Assembly (NCBI GenBank): GCA_017506865.1
Contig: JAFCMP010000390.1
Span: 186,001-250,000 of the forward strand
DNA length: 64,000 nucleotides
Origin: Tribonema minus
Taxonomy: Eukaryota; Sar; Xanthophyceae; Tribonematales; Tribonemataceae
Direction of reading: 5' to 3'
Below are positions 36,680 to 48,994 of this stretch, one piece after another. The translations under genes were made by a program, and so were the position numbers. Under the pieces are notes generated by a model. It saw only the letters and a list, made by a program, of their open reading frames with translations. It was not told the origin of the DNA and did not search any database. Position 1 is the stretch's first letter, and the number at the start of each line of letters is the position of its first letter.

Positions 36680-38262
36680 ATGAAGGGAGGTCATCATGAA
36701 GCCGCCAACTCCGCCGGCAGCGACAGCTTTCCTCGATCGCGTCGCATCTCCAGCATTGCTCCCCACACCTTGGCGGTGGGAAAGCATGTCAAATTCTCCG
36801 GGCACGCAATGGACTGCGACCGCGCATTGATCCGTGAGTGCTTCTTGACTTTGCTCGATCAGTGACATTCCCTCCTGAGCGCGCGGTGTGGTGTGACATG
36901 GTGACATGTGTCAACATATGCTTGCGGAAAATTGCTTTTCAATATGTTTGACCAACCTTTGTGTTTGCTTATGAGCTTTGCGTTCGGGCTGATTGAAATT
37001 GCTGCCTGGCCATGCAGCAACTACGCCCTTGTTCAAGTTGACGCATGCTTTGTCTGCTGAGCTCACACTGGGTGGGGGGGGCTGCAATTGCGTCACGCTG
37101 CAGCATGTTTGCCATCAGGTCTCCTTTGTCTTGCATCTATGAGCAGCATCACAGCAATTTGACCCCCGCCCCCCCCCCCCTCCCCGCTCCCCACAGATGG
37201 CACCTTCCACGGCTACCTGGAGGCATCAGCTGTGTGCGTCCGGCGGGGGGGTGTACTCGAATGCGATGGCACAGTGGACGCTCTGGAGGTTGGCGGCACG
37301 GCCACTGGCGCTGGCCTTGCAGCAGATTTGCTGGTAGTAAGAAAAACCGGCTCTGTCGGCGGAGAGCTGCGCTATGGGCAGCTGGCTTCCGAGCAGGGCG
37401 CGCACGTAGACACGCTCACCGTGCAGCAGATCGACAGCGACTTTGCCGCTGCATGGGACAGCGAGCCCAGCGCGTGCAACGACGCGCACGACGAGGTGCA
37501 GCGTTTCCTGGACTACCGGGAAGACCTAGTCGCCAAGCAGCAGCAGGCGGCGCCGCAGCCACCGCCGGGTGAGGTGAAGCCTGAGAACGGCAGCAGCTGC
37601 GGCAGCAGCACACAGGAGGAGGAGGACAGCGAGGACGAGGAGGAGAGCAGCTCGTCGGAGTCTTCAGAAGAAGACGATGAAGTTGACGATGACTATGACT
37701 TCGATGAGGACGCGACCAACTCGTACGGGCAGCGCCCCAACCACGGCGACGGCATGAGCCTCAGCACTATAGACGAGGAGCCGGAGATGCTCAGCCCCTC
37801 GTGGCTGAGCTCAGAGGCGCGGAGCCACCGCGGCGCAGACGGCGGCTTTGCCCATAACCCGGCGCTGCACGAGAAGACGACTGCGATTTCGGCGCCTGCC
37901 TCGCTCTTCGGCAGCGCGCGCGAGAAGACCATCATCGCGCTGAGCGCGCAGAACAGCGATGCGCTGCTGGCGACACCAAGCCGCGCCGTAGTCACTGCCG
38001 CCACGGCGTCGTCGCCAGAGGTGGAGCGGGACAGCCGGTCGTACTCCGAGCCGCTGCCATCTGCCCTGTCTCTGGAGCGGCCGCGGGGTGTGCGGCAGTC
38101 GCCGCCGCCGTTGCAGGCGCCAGCGAACGTGCCACAGTCACCGCCTGCACAGTCGCCGCCACCGCCGCCGCAGCAGCCAATGCAGGCCCTGGAGCAGCGC
38201 CTGCAGGAGCAGGCCAATCAGCAGCAGCAGCAGATGGCGGAAAAGCAGCAGCAGCAGCAGCC

Positions 38263-38297
<35 letters not shown>

Positions 38298-40403
38298 AAC
38301 CAACAGTGGTGCCAGAGCAGCACCATCATGCAGCGGAAGCGCGGCTGCCGCGCCGCGCGCCGCAGCACGGCAGCGACAGCGCCGCGCCGTGGTCCGAGCC
38401 GCCAGAGCTGCAGCTGCCGCCGTCGCTGCCGCACGTTTCAGCGCCCGCCGCGCCCGCAGCTGACGCCGCCCTGATCGAAACGTTGGAGCTGCCGCTGACG
38501 GGCGCAGCCGGCATCGACGTGGCGGCTGTCATCGGCACGGGGGGGCTGAGGGACGTCGTGACGCTCGCGGCGCAGCTGCGCGAGGCAGCGCTCGGCGTGG
38601 CGGCGTCCGGCGGCGACCCGAAGCTGTCGGAGGCGCTCGTGGCGGCGGTGGTGGTGCTGGAGGCGCGGCAGCGGCACCGCCTGGACGCCAAAGCGGGCGC
38701 CGTGTGCGCCGCAGACCTCGCGCGCCTTAACGCCAAGTTCAAGGTGAGGTTTGCCTGCCTGGTGACGCCGCCGTGATGAGCGGGCTAGTACAGTGCCGCG
38801 CCGCGCGTTTGCCATGTTTGACCTTCCGCTGCGCGGCTCTCTGTTGGGGTAGTGTTGAAAGTTTGCCAGTCGTGACGGTGGTGTCGTCGCGTAGGTCACG
38901 CGTGCGCGCTGCGTCGCTGTATCTGATGCTGTGCCCTTCAGGCTGAAGACGACAAGGCGGCGGCGCTTGCAAAGACAAGGTACATGGGCCTTACGGCGTC
39001 GAAGGTGGAGGACGCGCCGCGCTCCGTGCAGCTCAAGAGTGTCAACAAGGTCAGGGCATTTGGCATTATTCGGCTTACAAAGGCGCCGCTTGCGTATCAC
39101 TGCTTCAATTGCACACAACCTTGCAAGAGACCCCCCTGCCTCTGGTGTGACGGAGGCTTAGCCCTCAAATCCAAGTTTATGATGCACTCGGCAGCCTCAA
39201 TCTTGGGCTTGCTGGTAGCCACTGGTCAATTGGCACATGGTTGTTTAGGCCGTAGTCTGTGTTCAGGTTCCTTTGTTCTACAGCCTGCACTTGTCAGTCT
39301 CACCATGCCCTGCTGCCTTCTCACTTCAATGACTGCACTCTGCAACTGCTGACAATGCCGGCGCCTTACTGCATGCAACACATGAGCGCTGCTGCACACC
39401 GCGCACACCGTGCTGTCTCTCCCGCAACTGAGCACACGTCATGACACTGCTCAGGATCGGCGGCGCTGCTCACATAGGCTCCGCTTGCCGCACCAGACCG
39501 CTAGCATCAAGCCTCTACCCCGCAATAACCTCTCACGCGCGCTGCTCCGCTGTTCGCTGCCGCGCCAGGCGATCTGGTTCCTGGGCCCGGAGGCACCAGC
39601 GATGGCGCTGCTGCTGCCGCGCTCCAGGAGCGACTCCGACCTGGACCTCACTGCCGCCAAAGCGGCGGCCGCAGCGCAGGGGCCGCCGGCCTGCGACGAG
39701 GAGCGGCGGCGGTCGCTCAGCGAGCCTGCAGGACCCGCCGGTGCGTGCGCCGCGCGCTTTACGTATGTGTTGTTGCAGTGGAATCCATGCGCGGCTGCAT
39801 TGTGATGTGATTGGGCAGCGGTGCGGCAGGTGTTGCACTCATGGATAGGTTTGGCGGCAGTTGAGGGCGCCTATTGCTTGACCCTCTCACGTCTATGGTG
39901 ACGTCCCAGCTGGAGTGCCTGCGCCAGCAACGACACAGACAAGAACGCCTCTGTTTTCCATGCGATGCGTGCCTGGCGAATTGCGCGGCGTGCACATGCA
40001 TCGCTTGGCTGCGTGACATTCATGTTGCAGTGCGCGCCTGCAGCGTTCCAGTAGTGCCTGCAAGATATACTCTTGTGGTGCTCTCTCTGGCGTACAAAGC
40101 AGTGCGACATCCTGCACAACACGCTCACGATCCTGCACAACACACTCGCGCCTGCCTGCGCTGCCTCAGCTCATCATGCCCCCCCCCCCCCCCCCCCCCT
40201 ACACGTCCTTCTTCACAGGCGCTGACGAGCTCGCAGAGGCAACCGTCGAGAGCCTGCAGGCGCCCGCCGCGGTGCAGCTCAAGCCAAAGGCGAGCCTGAT
40301 CAGGGCGCTGGGCGCCAGCGTGCGCAAGTGGGCGCCCGTCGGCATCAAGCTACAGGCCGGCAGCGGCGCGAAGGGCGCCGTGGCCAGCGCTGGCGGCATG
40401 TAG
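36680..40403 (+). CDS. Bactofilin-like (polymer-forming domain) protein with long disordered tail, 5 exons
   Basis: The spliced product is 721 aa. Residues about 30-128 show the bactofilin beta-helix pattern, with short strands every six or so residues and recurrent Gly: VGKHVKFSG, GTFHGYLEA, VCVRRGGVLECDGTVDAL, GSVGGELRYGQLASEQGA. Bactofilins are bacterial cytoskeletal polymers; some eukaryotic members are reported. The rest is low complexity: an acidic Ser/Glu/Asp stretch, Pro-rich segments, a Gln tract (38221-38293) and a basic C-terminus (KASLIRALGASVRKW). Exons: 36680-36833, 37197-38743, 38942-39049, 39569-39740, 40219-40403, GT-AG, phases consistent. ATG 36680 is the first in frame upstream of the domain. 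A direct cytoskeletal role is inference; any right-handed beta-helix scaffold is the alternative. Confidence 0.82.
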
Positions 40404-41387
40404 CTACATGTGTAGGAACTCCATTCGTCGTAGCGCTCGCCGTATCGGCCAGCGCTACCTGAGGTAGTAGTTACGCAGCAGTTTCAGAACGAACCCCATG
40501 GCTGGTGTCGGGCGGTGTCGCAGCGCGGTTGCGCGCGCGCGCGCATGCCACCGCCCCGGTTTGTGGCTGCGGCGCGATTGCAGCGCGCGCCACAAACACC
40601 GCCATTGCAGTGTAAAACTTGTATTTCCTTAGCACACGCGCACACGTGCACCTCCTGTATGTAGGCGACGTCGTGTCGCTCCCGCGACTGAGAGGGCTGC
40701 GGGCGGGCACACTGTGTGTTGTTAGGCGTGGACAGCGTGCGCCGCATCATTATCCTTCACTATCCCTACACATGGCCCTTGCATAGACGAAACGTTGCAC
40801 ATCCAAATACAACATCCATCCATGCGATAATCTCTGTCGTCATCTTCTGCACTGCACTGCCTGTGCTGCTGAACGTGCGCGCATCGGAGGTAGCGCACAG
40901 GTATGACTGCTGGTGTGTACGGGTGATGTCAGTAATCTGGATGAGGCAATGACAATTATCAGCCTTTGTGTTGACAACTAAGCGGTTTGTGTAGCCAAAG
41001 TGCTTGGGGGGCATTGGCATTGTCGAGCATGTCCTTACAAGATCACAGTATAATCGAGACACCATACTTTCGGTAGTGGTACCTTCGACTTTCAAAGCAA
41101 AAGTGTTGCTATCTTGCAGGTATAATTGCCTCAAAAAACTCTGGACTCTGTGCCCCTGGCAAGGATAATCTGGGTGCAGTGCACAGCCTCTGGTTGCCAA
41201 CGCCTGCAGTCGACTGCCCATGTTAAAAACAACTGGATTTGTGCATCTTCAAAGTTGAAGTTGTGATACTTGAAGTTCAGCTGGAACGAACGAACGAACC
41301 GAAGGCAGTCATGTCACGAGTGCACGAGCGCGGAGAGGCGCTGTGACTCGTTTCTGTCGGTCCACGTGACCGCGGCTCGGCTGCAAC
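40404..41387. other. Intergenic region between the bactofilin-like and DHHC genes
   Basis: It contains a TTGAAG-type element at 41251-41278, a GAAC tandem motif near 41283-41300, and a minus-strand ORF of 151 codons (41221-40766) starting at ATG. That ORF has no recognisable domain and I do not count it as a gene. The DHHC promoter is expected here. Confidence 0.4.
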
Positions 41388-44300
41388 ATGAGCTGGAACC
41401 GCCCCGTCGGCGAGGCAAAGCAAAAACCTCCCTGCTGTGGCACGACTGAAGGCGCTCGTCTGTGGTGCAACGTGGATTGTTGTGGAATCACCTGCGCCCT
41501 GGTCACCTGGTTCCTACTGACATACGCTCAGTATGTGGTCACCCGCTACATCATCAGGTACGCTCCCTGGGAATCACTTAGAGTTGAACTTTCTCGGAAA
41601 CTGTTGATGTTTTGTTTGAGCAAAAGCCAATTGCGCCACCCTTGCTGTTGCTGCGACTGCTGCTGCTGCATAAATGATGCACTGTCATGTGAAATGCACT
41701 CAGGGTGCTGTGCGGCTGTTGTGCTTTTTGGTGCCTCGCCGTGCCTGCAGGCCGTGGATGGGCATGAGCATGTTCGGAGTCCTGCACACTCTCTCGTTCA
41801 ACTGTCTGGCAATCCTCTGCATAGTGGTGCACCTGCGGGCCATGACGACTGATCCCGGCGCCGTCAGCTGCAGGGCGGAGCCACCACCCAAGTCGCCGGC
41901 AGTGAGTGCTCACACGAAGCCAAAACTATTAGACTACTACCATCGTGCAGGCACTGCACTCTCTACTGACTCTGCTCTGCAGACTTTGACCCAGCCATCA
42001 AGGCTCTAGTGTTTGTGTGATCATCTGAAGTGTGGCATCGTCACTGGTGTTGCGAACAGAAGACTGGTGTTGCGAACAGAAGATGCAGCGACGCAACTGC
42101 TGTTATTCGGCAGTGGAGCAGGACGCGCTGTGAAGCTATGCTGTATGGCGATCCAATGATGTGGTGCATCAGGTGACCCTCATTGCGTCGCAGCAGCAGT
42201 AATTGATGGCGCTGCACTGGGCCTGCTACCGCTGCTCGACCATTCAGCGGACCCATTGCATAACCTGACTGCTGCAGCGCGCACGCGCGCATAGTGCAGT
42301 GTAGTGTGGATGCCGCTGATACTTTTCTACCTGCTGCTCTCGTGCGCCGTCAGCGCGCCATCGGGGAACACACAACTTGCCGCTGGTCTAACTTGTGCAT
42401 GAATGGTAGTGCCCAAGTGCGGTAGCGCACCGCTGCGCTCTCCTACGCCTTGTCGTGCATCTCACAGATATGTCTGTCCTTGCGCCACTGGTTCCGCTCA
42501 GGCTGAAATAGAGGCGGGGGAGGAGGGGATGCTGCTGGACGATAGCGCAAACGTGGAGGAAAAACGCCACAAGCCAGCGCGTCGCTGGTGTCACAGGTAC
42601 TCAGCATCTACCTGCCCTTGCCTGTACCTGCATTGCGGTCTGCAGCAGCAGCAGCACGTGCCTGGAGGGCCATCGTGCAACTGCAGGGGTCGCGCAGAAA
42701 GTGAGGTAGCGCTCAGCTAGCCTGGCACCGCCCAGCGGGACGCGTGCGTGTCTGGCTTCAGTCATCTGCAAGTGCACCAGTGTACGCTCGGCGCAGTCTG
42801 TTGCACGACTCCCGATACTCCTTGCAATCTGCGCGACGGCGCACGGGCAGCACCGGTCGCGTCTCACTCCTGCGGCAACTGACGGTGATTCACGGGAGCA
42901 GCGCCCTGACAAACCCGCCGGCAGCATTTGCTCCACATGAGCTTGGCCCGCTGCAGCACATGCAGCACCACAGCGCGCGGCGCCCAGCTTCTCGCGTAGA
43001 GCTCCGACGTGAGAGCACGTCGGCGCACTCACGATCTGCGCGCCGCGTCGCGCATGCAACTGCCCGCTGTTTCGCCGCTGCGCGCGCTGCAGGCAGCGCG
43101 CCTGGCGCTGCCGCACACGGTTTCAGACCGCGTAACTGCCATTGCGCAACTGCCATCGCGTAACTGCCAGCGCGTAGATGCCAGATCAACGCGGCCATGT
43201 GTTGGCGCTGCAGCGCCTCAGCTCCGCATCCTGCCCTAATTCCACGGCGCCTCTCACGCGCATCGCTGCTGCGCGCCGCAGGTGCGACGCGTACAAGCCC
43301 GAGCGCGCGCACCACTGCTCCGTCTGCCGGCGCTGCATCGTCAAGATGGACCACCACTGCCCGTGGATGAACAACTGCGTCGGGATAGGGAACCACAAGG
43401 TGAGAGGGGGGGGGGCGGGGGCGCGCGCGGCGTGGTGCAGGACGGTCGTCGCATGCACGCCTGACACGTCGGCATGCTGACTGTTGGTTTCTGTGTGAGC
43501 ACCGGCAACATGAAGACTGCATCTGCGTGCTGCAGCTAAGCGACTTGTGGAGGCGATGGCAAGCTGCAGCTGGCAAGCACAAATTCGTCGCACAAATCTC
43601 ACAAGCAACAGGCATCATAAACATGCTGGCGCATTTACACGTCTGTATTTGCGGCAGCCCATCCGGTTGAAATTTGACCTCATCTCTGTTGCACGAAATA
43701 AATGGAATGCGCTACGGCACGTCAGAAGCTTTGTACAGCTGTACATTCAGTTTGGGGTGAGCTCACCCATCTGTGATTGCGGCACTGTATCAGGTTGACC
43801 TCGTTGTTTTGATCAAGTCAGCAAGTTGAAGTTGGTGTTCCGCGTCCGATCATTGGTTCAACTTTGCAGTCTCAAGCGGCACTGTGCGTCAACAACGATG
43901 CTTCACTCACCAGGCAACGCTGCGGATCCCTGCAGCACGCCTCGTTCTGTATGCATGTTCGCGACACCCGATGGCCCTGCTCCCTTTCTAGCACAAGCTT
44001 CCGGGCCATGGCCCGGCACTGCCTCCCCGCCCCGTGACGTGACGTGCACCCCCCCCCCCCCTCCCCCGCCCCCCCCCTTGCGCAGTTCTTCCTGCAGTTC
44101 ATCGGCTACACCTTTCTGCTTTGCGGCTACGCGCTCGTCCTGATCGTGTTCCGCTTCCTGACGTGCGTGGGCGTGCTCGGGTCGCTGCCGTCGGCGTCGG
44201 ACGGCGCGGCGCCGCTCGAGGTGCTGGGGGGGACGCGGGGGGGGTTGCTGCGGCGGGGGGGGGTGCCAGGGGGGCGGGGGGGACGACCAGGGGCAGCGAC

Positions 44301-46485
44301 TTCGGCACGTGCCTGGAGGGGAGCGGCATGGTGCTCATACTGGTGGCAGAGGCGGTGCTGTTTGGCATGTTCACGTTCTGCATGGCGCTGGACCAGTGGG
44401 AGGTGCGTGGAGGCCGAGTAGAAGGCGTACATTGACTGAGAGCAATTGTTGCATGAGTCGGTCGTGGTGTCATGAAGGGCGCCAGAGGGGGGGAGAGGGG
44501 GGGGGGGCATGCCTGCGACGGCTGCGGTGCCCACTCACTGCCATGTGCTCCGGCCTGCATGCGTGGCCAGCTGGCCTCAGTGCTGGCGCAGCGCTCAGGA
44601 GCAGTCTTTGCATTGATTGTACAGGTCATGGCACTTTTGATCATTGCATTGTTTGCAGTAAATGTTAGGTGCTGAAATGGTGGTTGTAAAAACAGAGTGA
44701 CGCCGTCCATGGGAGGCTTGAAGTACGGAGGTGGCTGGGGTGTCTTCAGAAGCTGATTTGTCAGTTACAGAGGGCTCTGCATGAGGGCGTTGATGCCGCT
44801 TTGCGAGCAGCGGTTGGAAGCCCACATATCTGCCTGTGGGCCAGTATTGCGACATCGGTTACTTTGCTTCAATGGATAGTGGATCGCCCAGCAGGCAGCA
44901 CTGGCAGCTGATTGCAGCATGCTCCTGCGCATGAGGTGTCGCAGCTCATGGAACAATGCCCCTTCGTGTCGCTTGCGCTGCAGGTGCTGTCGTCAGGGCA
45001 GACACAAATAGACAGGCTCAAGGTATGTACGAGCGCATGCACGAGCGCTTGTCGCTGGACGCAGGCATGCATCTATGCTTTCTTGTGATTGAATTCTATG
45101 CATGGTATCCATGTCCTTTCAAGCGATACGTTGAGCAGTGCATTTGGCCGACGCTAGCAGTCAGCGCTCCCGAGCTGCTCAGTCATGATTGCGAGTGTGA
45201 TGTGCCGGATGTGTCAGTTCAAGAGCTGCGGTAGCCCGCGCATGTGTGTTCGCACGAGGAAGCGCAAGCGCCATGCCTTCATGGTTATTAGCGGCGAACT
45301 GCCAGAGCTCACCGCCACAGCCTATCCTCGCCATGGTGACCGTATCACCGCGCCACACTTTTCATACCCCAGCAGCGCATGTGCGCAGTGACACTGTAAC
45401 GGCGCACTACAGTAGAGTCTGTCCCGTACCTCTGTGCACTGCAGCGCTCAACCCCCCCCCCCCCCCCCCTCAACCCCCCCCCCCCTGGTCCGCACCGCTC
45501 GCGCACGCGCGCGCGCAGGGCGAGCAGCACGCGACGTCCGCGGACGTGCACGAGGTCTTTGGCGGCGGCAAGCGCTGCCGCGTGGACTGGCTGCTGCCGA
45601 CGCGCCCCGTGTTCTGCGCGGACGCGTGGGAGGAGGTCATGGGGCACCGCCTACGGCCGGACGCGCTGTGCCTGGAGATGAAGTACTACCTGCCGACGGA
45701 GGTGGCGCGCGGCGGCGGCGGCGGCGGCGCAGCGGCAGCGGCGGCGGTGAGTGCCGGCGGCCGTGGGCTCTTTATCGTGTGCCGTATCTGGATGGTCGGT
45801 GGGATGCGACGCAGGTGCATTCGTAGGGCACAGAGGCGAATGCGGCAGCGGCTCGGACGCGGTGCGACTGTGTCAATGCGCCAGTGCATGCTCGAGCGCT
45901 GCTGCACACGTGCCATACGATGTCAGTCTGGGCGGCTCCAGTCTGCAGTAGTTCTGGCGTTGACTCATGTAGCGATCGGCGCGGCGCACGTTATGCATGC
46001 CGTGCTCCGCCATTGTGAGTTGCCGACGTGCGGCTGTATGGTCCAATGCAGCGCTGAATACACAGTGGCGGCGCGAACAGGCCAGGCGTTTGCGGCTCGC
46101 ATGGCCATCGCACACGTCCGCCAGCATCAACGACGCCTTCGCGGCCGCGGCCGTCGACCCTTCTCTTGCCCACTGCGTCGTGCTGCTGCCGAGCATCTGA
46201 AGCGCCTCCGCTGCGTGCTGTGACTGCTCATCTGCACAGGCGCCGCGCACAAACGCCGCGCCGGCGCGCGCAGGCATACCGGCCAGCGCCAAGTCATCCG
46301 CTGCGGGGGCAGCGTTCAGGGCGGGGCAGGTGCGGGAGCGGAAAGCGCCGGCGCCGCCGCCATCTGCCACGGCCAGCGGGTTTGAGTGGGAGAGGCCGCC
46401 GCCTGCAAGCGCGGCGGGCGGCAGCGGCCTGGCGGCGGCAGTCGCGTCGCCGCGCGCGCTGCACGGCACGCGCTACAACTTGTGA
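41388..46485 (+). CDS. DHHC-type protein S-acyltransferase, about 9 exons
   Basis: These are membrane enzymes that transfer palmitate to cysteines of target proteins. Seen: TM helices in exons 1-2 ([24 protein letters not shown]), a DPG motif (TTDPGAV), the zinc/catalytic domain [30 protein letters not shown] split between exons 3 and 4, and two more TM helices ([29 protein letters not shown]). Exons: 41388-41557, 41751-41901, 42502-42596, 43282-43399, 44086-about 44243, about 44291-44402, 44984-45022, 45519-45746, 46240-46485. The last exon (Ala/Pro-rich, ending GTRYNL) joins in phase 0 after a good acceptor. The exon 5/6 boundary lies in G-rich sequence and is uncertain: the obvious donor at 44221 breaks the frame. 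About 438 aa. Confidence 0.9.
42044..42085. repeat. 20-bp tandem duplication in a DHHC intron
   Basis: CTGGTGTTGCGAACAGAAGA is repeated twice in direct tandem within the intron between exons 2 and 3. No function is apparent. Confidence 0.8.
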
Positions 46486-48994
46486 ACACCCGCGCTCACC
46501 GTGCGCACGCTAGCGTGCGCGGGGCGGGGGGGCGGGGGGGGGGGGGGGGGGGCACCAATAGCAGTCATGTTTGCGCGCGCTATGCAGCGGCGCGCGTCTG
46601 CACATGAGGAATACACGCGTCGCTGTCGGTGGCAGCGGCAACACATGTGCAAGTGCAGCCACGTGTAGCACTCGCTGCGCTGTGTACCCCAGCAGCAGCC
46701 TTGACGCGCGCTGATGTCACGGGCAGCCATGTCTTTGCAGTTATCAGTGCCTTGTAAATGCGGCGCTCTCTGGTTGAGAGAGCATGAGCCCCACCCAGCG
46801 CTGATGGACCCCTGTACATTGTCATCCGGCCGCTCATGCCCTCTTTTCAGATAACATTCATCCTAACACAATAAGATCGATATCCGTTCATGTTTGGCCC
46901 GCGTCTGTTTGTGCTGGTCATGAGCTGACACTGGCATCACGCATGTGCCAGCACATCTGATCATTCTGTCGTCGCGCAGCAACGCCCGCTGCCTGATGCC
47001 GACCTCCGCATACAGTACCTTCATTGTCCAGAGTCACCCATCACGTAACCATCTGGCGTTGCGTCCATGGACTATTCGTCGGCACACACAGCTTTTGTGG
47101 CACAGCTGTCGTACAGTGTATAGTTATCATCTGTGTGCCACCATCAGTATGCCACCTTCAGTACATGCACGCAGGCAAATGGCAGGTAAATGGTGCGAGC
47201 GACATTGCACCTGACGCCTGGCAGAAGTTTGTATCTTTGACCTTGCCGCGAAACGTGCACCATGCAATGTTCCTACATACGTGCAGTACTTGTCAACACA
47301 AAGTGCTTATTCAGCGCCTCGGCAGCAGTGAAGACACGGCCATGGGGCTTCTGTCAATGCTGACAAAGAGAAGGCCCCGCTGTCAATGGCACAACTCCAC
47401 GAGGGCCAAACCTGCTACATGCCAGAACCGAGTCGCAGTATGGCATGCACCTGCAGTATGGCATGCGCCTTCTCTCTCTTGCCGCTGTCGCTGAGACGGA
47501 GCAATGCAGAGACTGCTTGTAATCCGAAGACACACCAGCCTGATGCACCTGAAGCGACACACGCTTTCAGGCTTCCCTACTTGCTGCTTCGAAGTTCATG
47601 TCCACAGCGGGCACTGACAACTAACACACATCTTGTCCACTTCACCTATGTAATATGATATTAATCATGGGGAGGCAAGACCATGATGTTGGCCTGCCTG
47701 TTGCGCTCCACCTGGGCACATGACACCAATGGCAGACGATTGACCATGCTACCAAATGATAAGGCGACAGAAAGGTCATTTGGCAACTTAGATGAAGCAC
47801 CAAGCCGGCAGCTGCGACTCATGCGTCTTTTCATGCAAGTCAGGCACGTAGGTGCACCATGTGCAGCAGCAACATTCAGCAATATACAGCCCAGGCGATG
47901 TCTACTTGAACATGAGTGACATGCAGAGTGCCCACTAGTGCACCGCACACTTGATGGCGCAAGCGGCGCACGGCCCGCAGCACCAGGCAGCAGGTGAAGC
48001 ATGTCATTTGTGCTTGTGCACCAATGATAGGCATGTGACCAAGCACGAGCGAGCGACACAGCAGCAATTCACCAAGTGAGCAACAGCACACCCAGTGAGC
48101 GATAAAAAGCTCTGCGCCAACATGCCGCAGCAAACTCATAGCAAAGCCTTGATACATTATTGCACTGTATGGGGGGTGGGGGAGAAACGCTACAGGTAAA
48201 GCGCTAGAGGTGGCCTCGAAACATTGGCCCCTCCTGGCAGCTTGTCGCAAAGTATACGCGGATGACAAGACACGGCCAAGGATATGTACGCGAGCATCTA
48301 GAGTGCGCCCCCGGCGTCGGCCGCCGCCAGTCCCCTCGCATCTGGCGAGAGGCGGCCGGCCGCGGAGGGCGCGGGGGGGGGGGTAGGGGGGGCCACGGGC
48401 GCGTGGAGCGCAGCCCACCGTGGATGCCCCCCCCCCTCCCCCCCCCCCTTCCCTCCCGGAGGCCTGCTGCCCGGCAAACTTGTGCGTGGGCGGCGCTGGC
48501 GGAGGCGTGTGTGGCGCGCGTGTAGTGTAGCCGCGGGTCGCGCATGGCGCGCCGCGTGGCGTGACGGAGGCGGTGCGCTGTAACTGCCGCGGCGGCGCGG
48601 CGTGCGGCCGGCGTCGCGGCGCGCGTGATGTGTGTTGTCCTGGTGCCGCTGCGGGGGTGGTGATGCGCTGAGCTTATGTATGTGTGCGTGTGTGGTTGCT
48701 GCGGCTGCTGGCGGTGGCCGCTACGGTCGCCGCCTCTGCTGTCGTCATGCTGCTTGAGGCACGCGCCATAGTGGCAGCCGCCCTGCTCTGCAGCGAGTGC
48801 TCGTTAGAGTGAGGTCTGCGCCTCGGAAGTGCGTGCTGCTACCGTCTGGCGGCTTGAAGGGGACATGCGCCACGCGCCGTACGCGGCCCTGTGCGCTGCA
48901 GGGGTTGAGCGCTGCCTTTGCAGGCTTGCGGCACGTGCAGCCCGCACCGCCCCCCCCCTTCCCCGCCCCGAACCCTCTTCTGCCGCCGCGCCTC
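46486..48994. other. Intergenic region between convergent DHHC and bHLH-PAS genes
   Basis: 2.5 kb without a gene I can support. It holds G runs at about 46517-46552, G/C homopolymer runs at 48370-48450, and a lower-GC stretch around 46850-48200 with only short ORFs. Both 3' UTRs should lie here. Confidence 0.5.

Noticed and set aside
40766-41221. 151-codon minus-strand ORF starting with ATG
   Set aside because: No domain, no splice context and no neighbour support; kept only as a note in the intergenic entry.
45747-46223. Open plus-strand frame continuing past the DHHC exon at 45746
   Set aside because: A strong GTGAGT donor follows GCGGCG at 45746, the continuation loses coding character, and a good in-phase last exon exists at 46240-46485.
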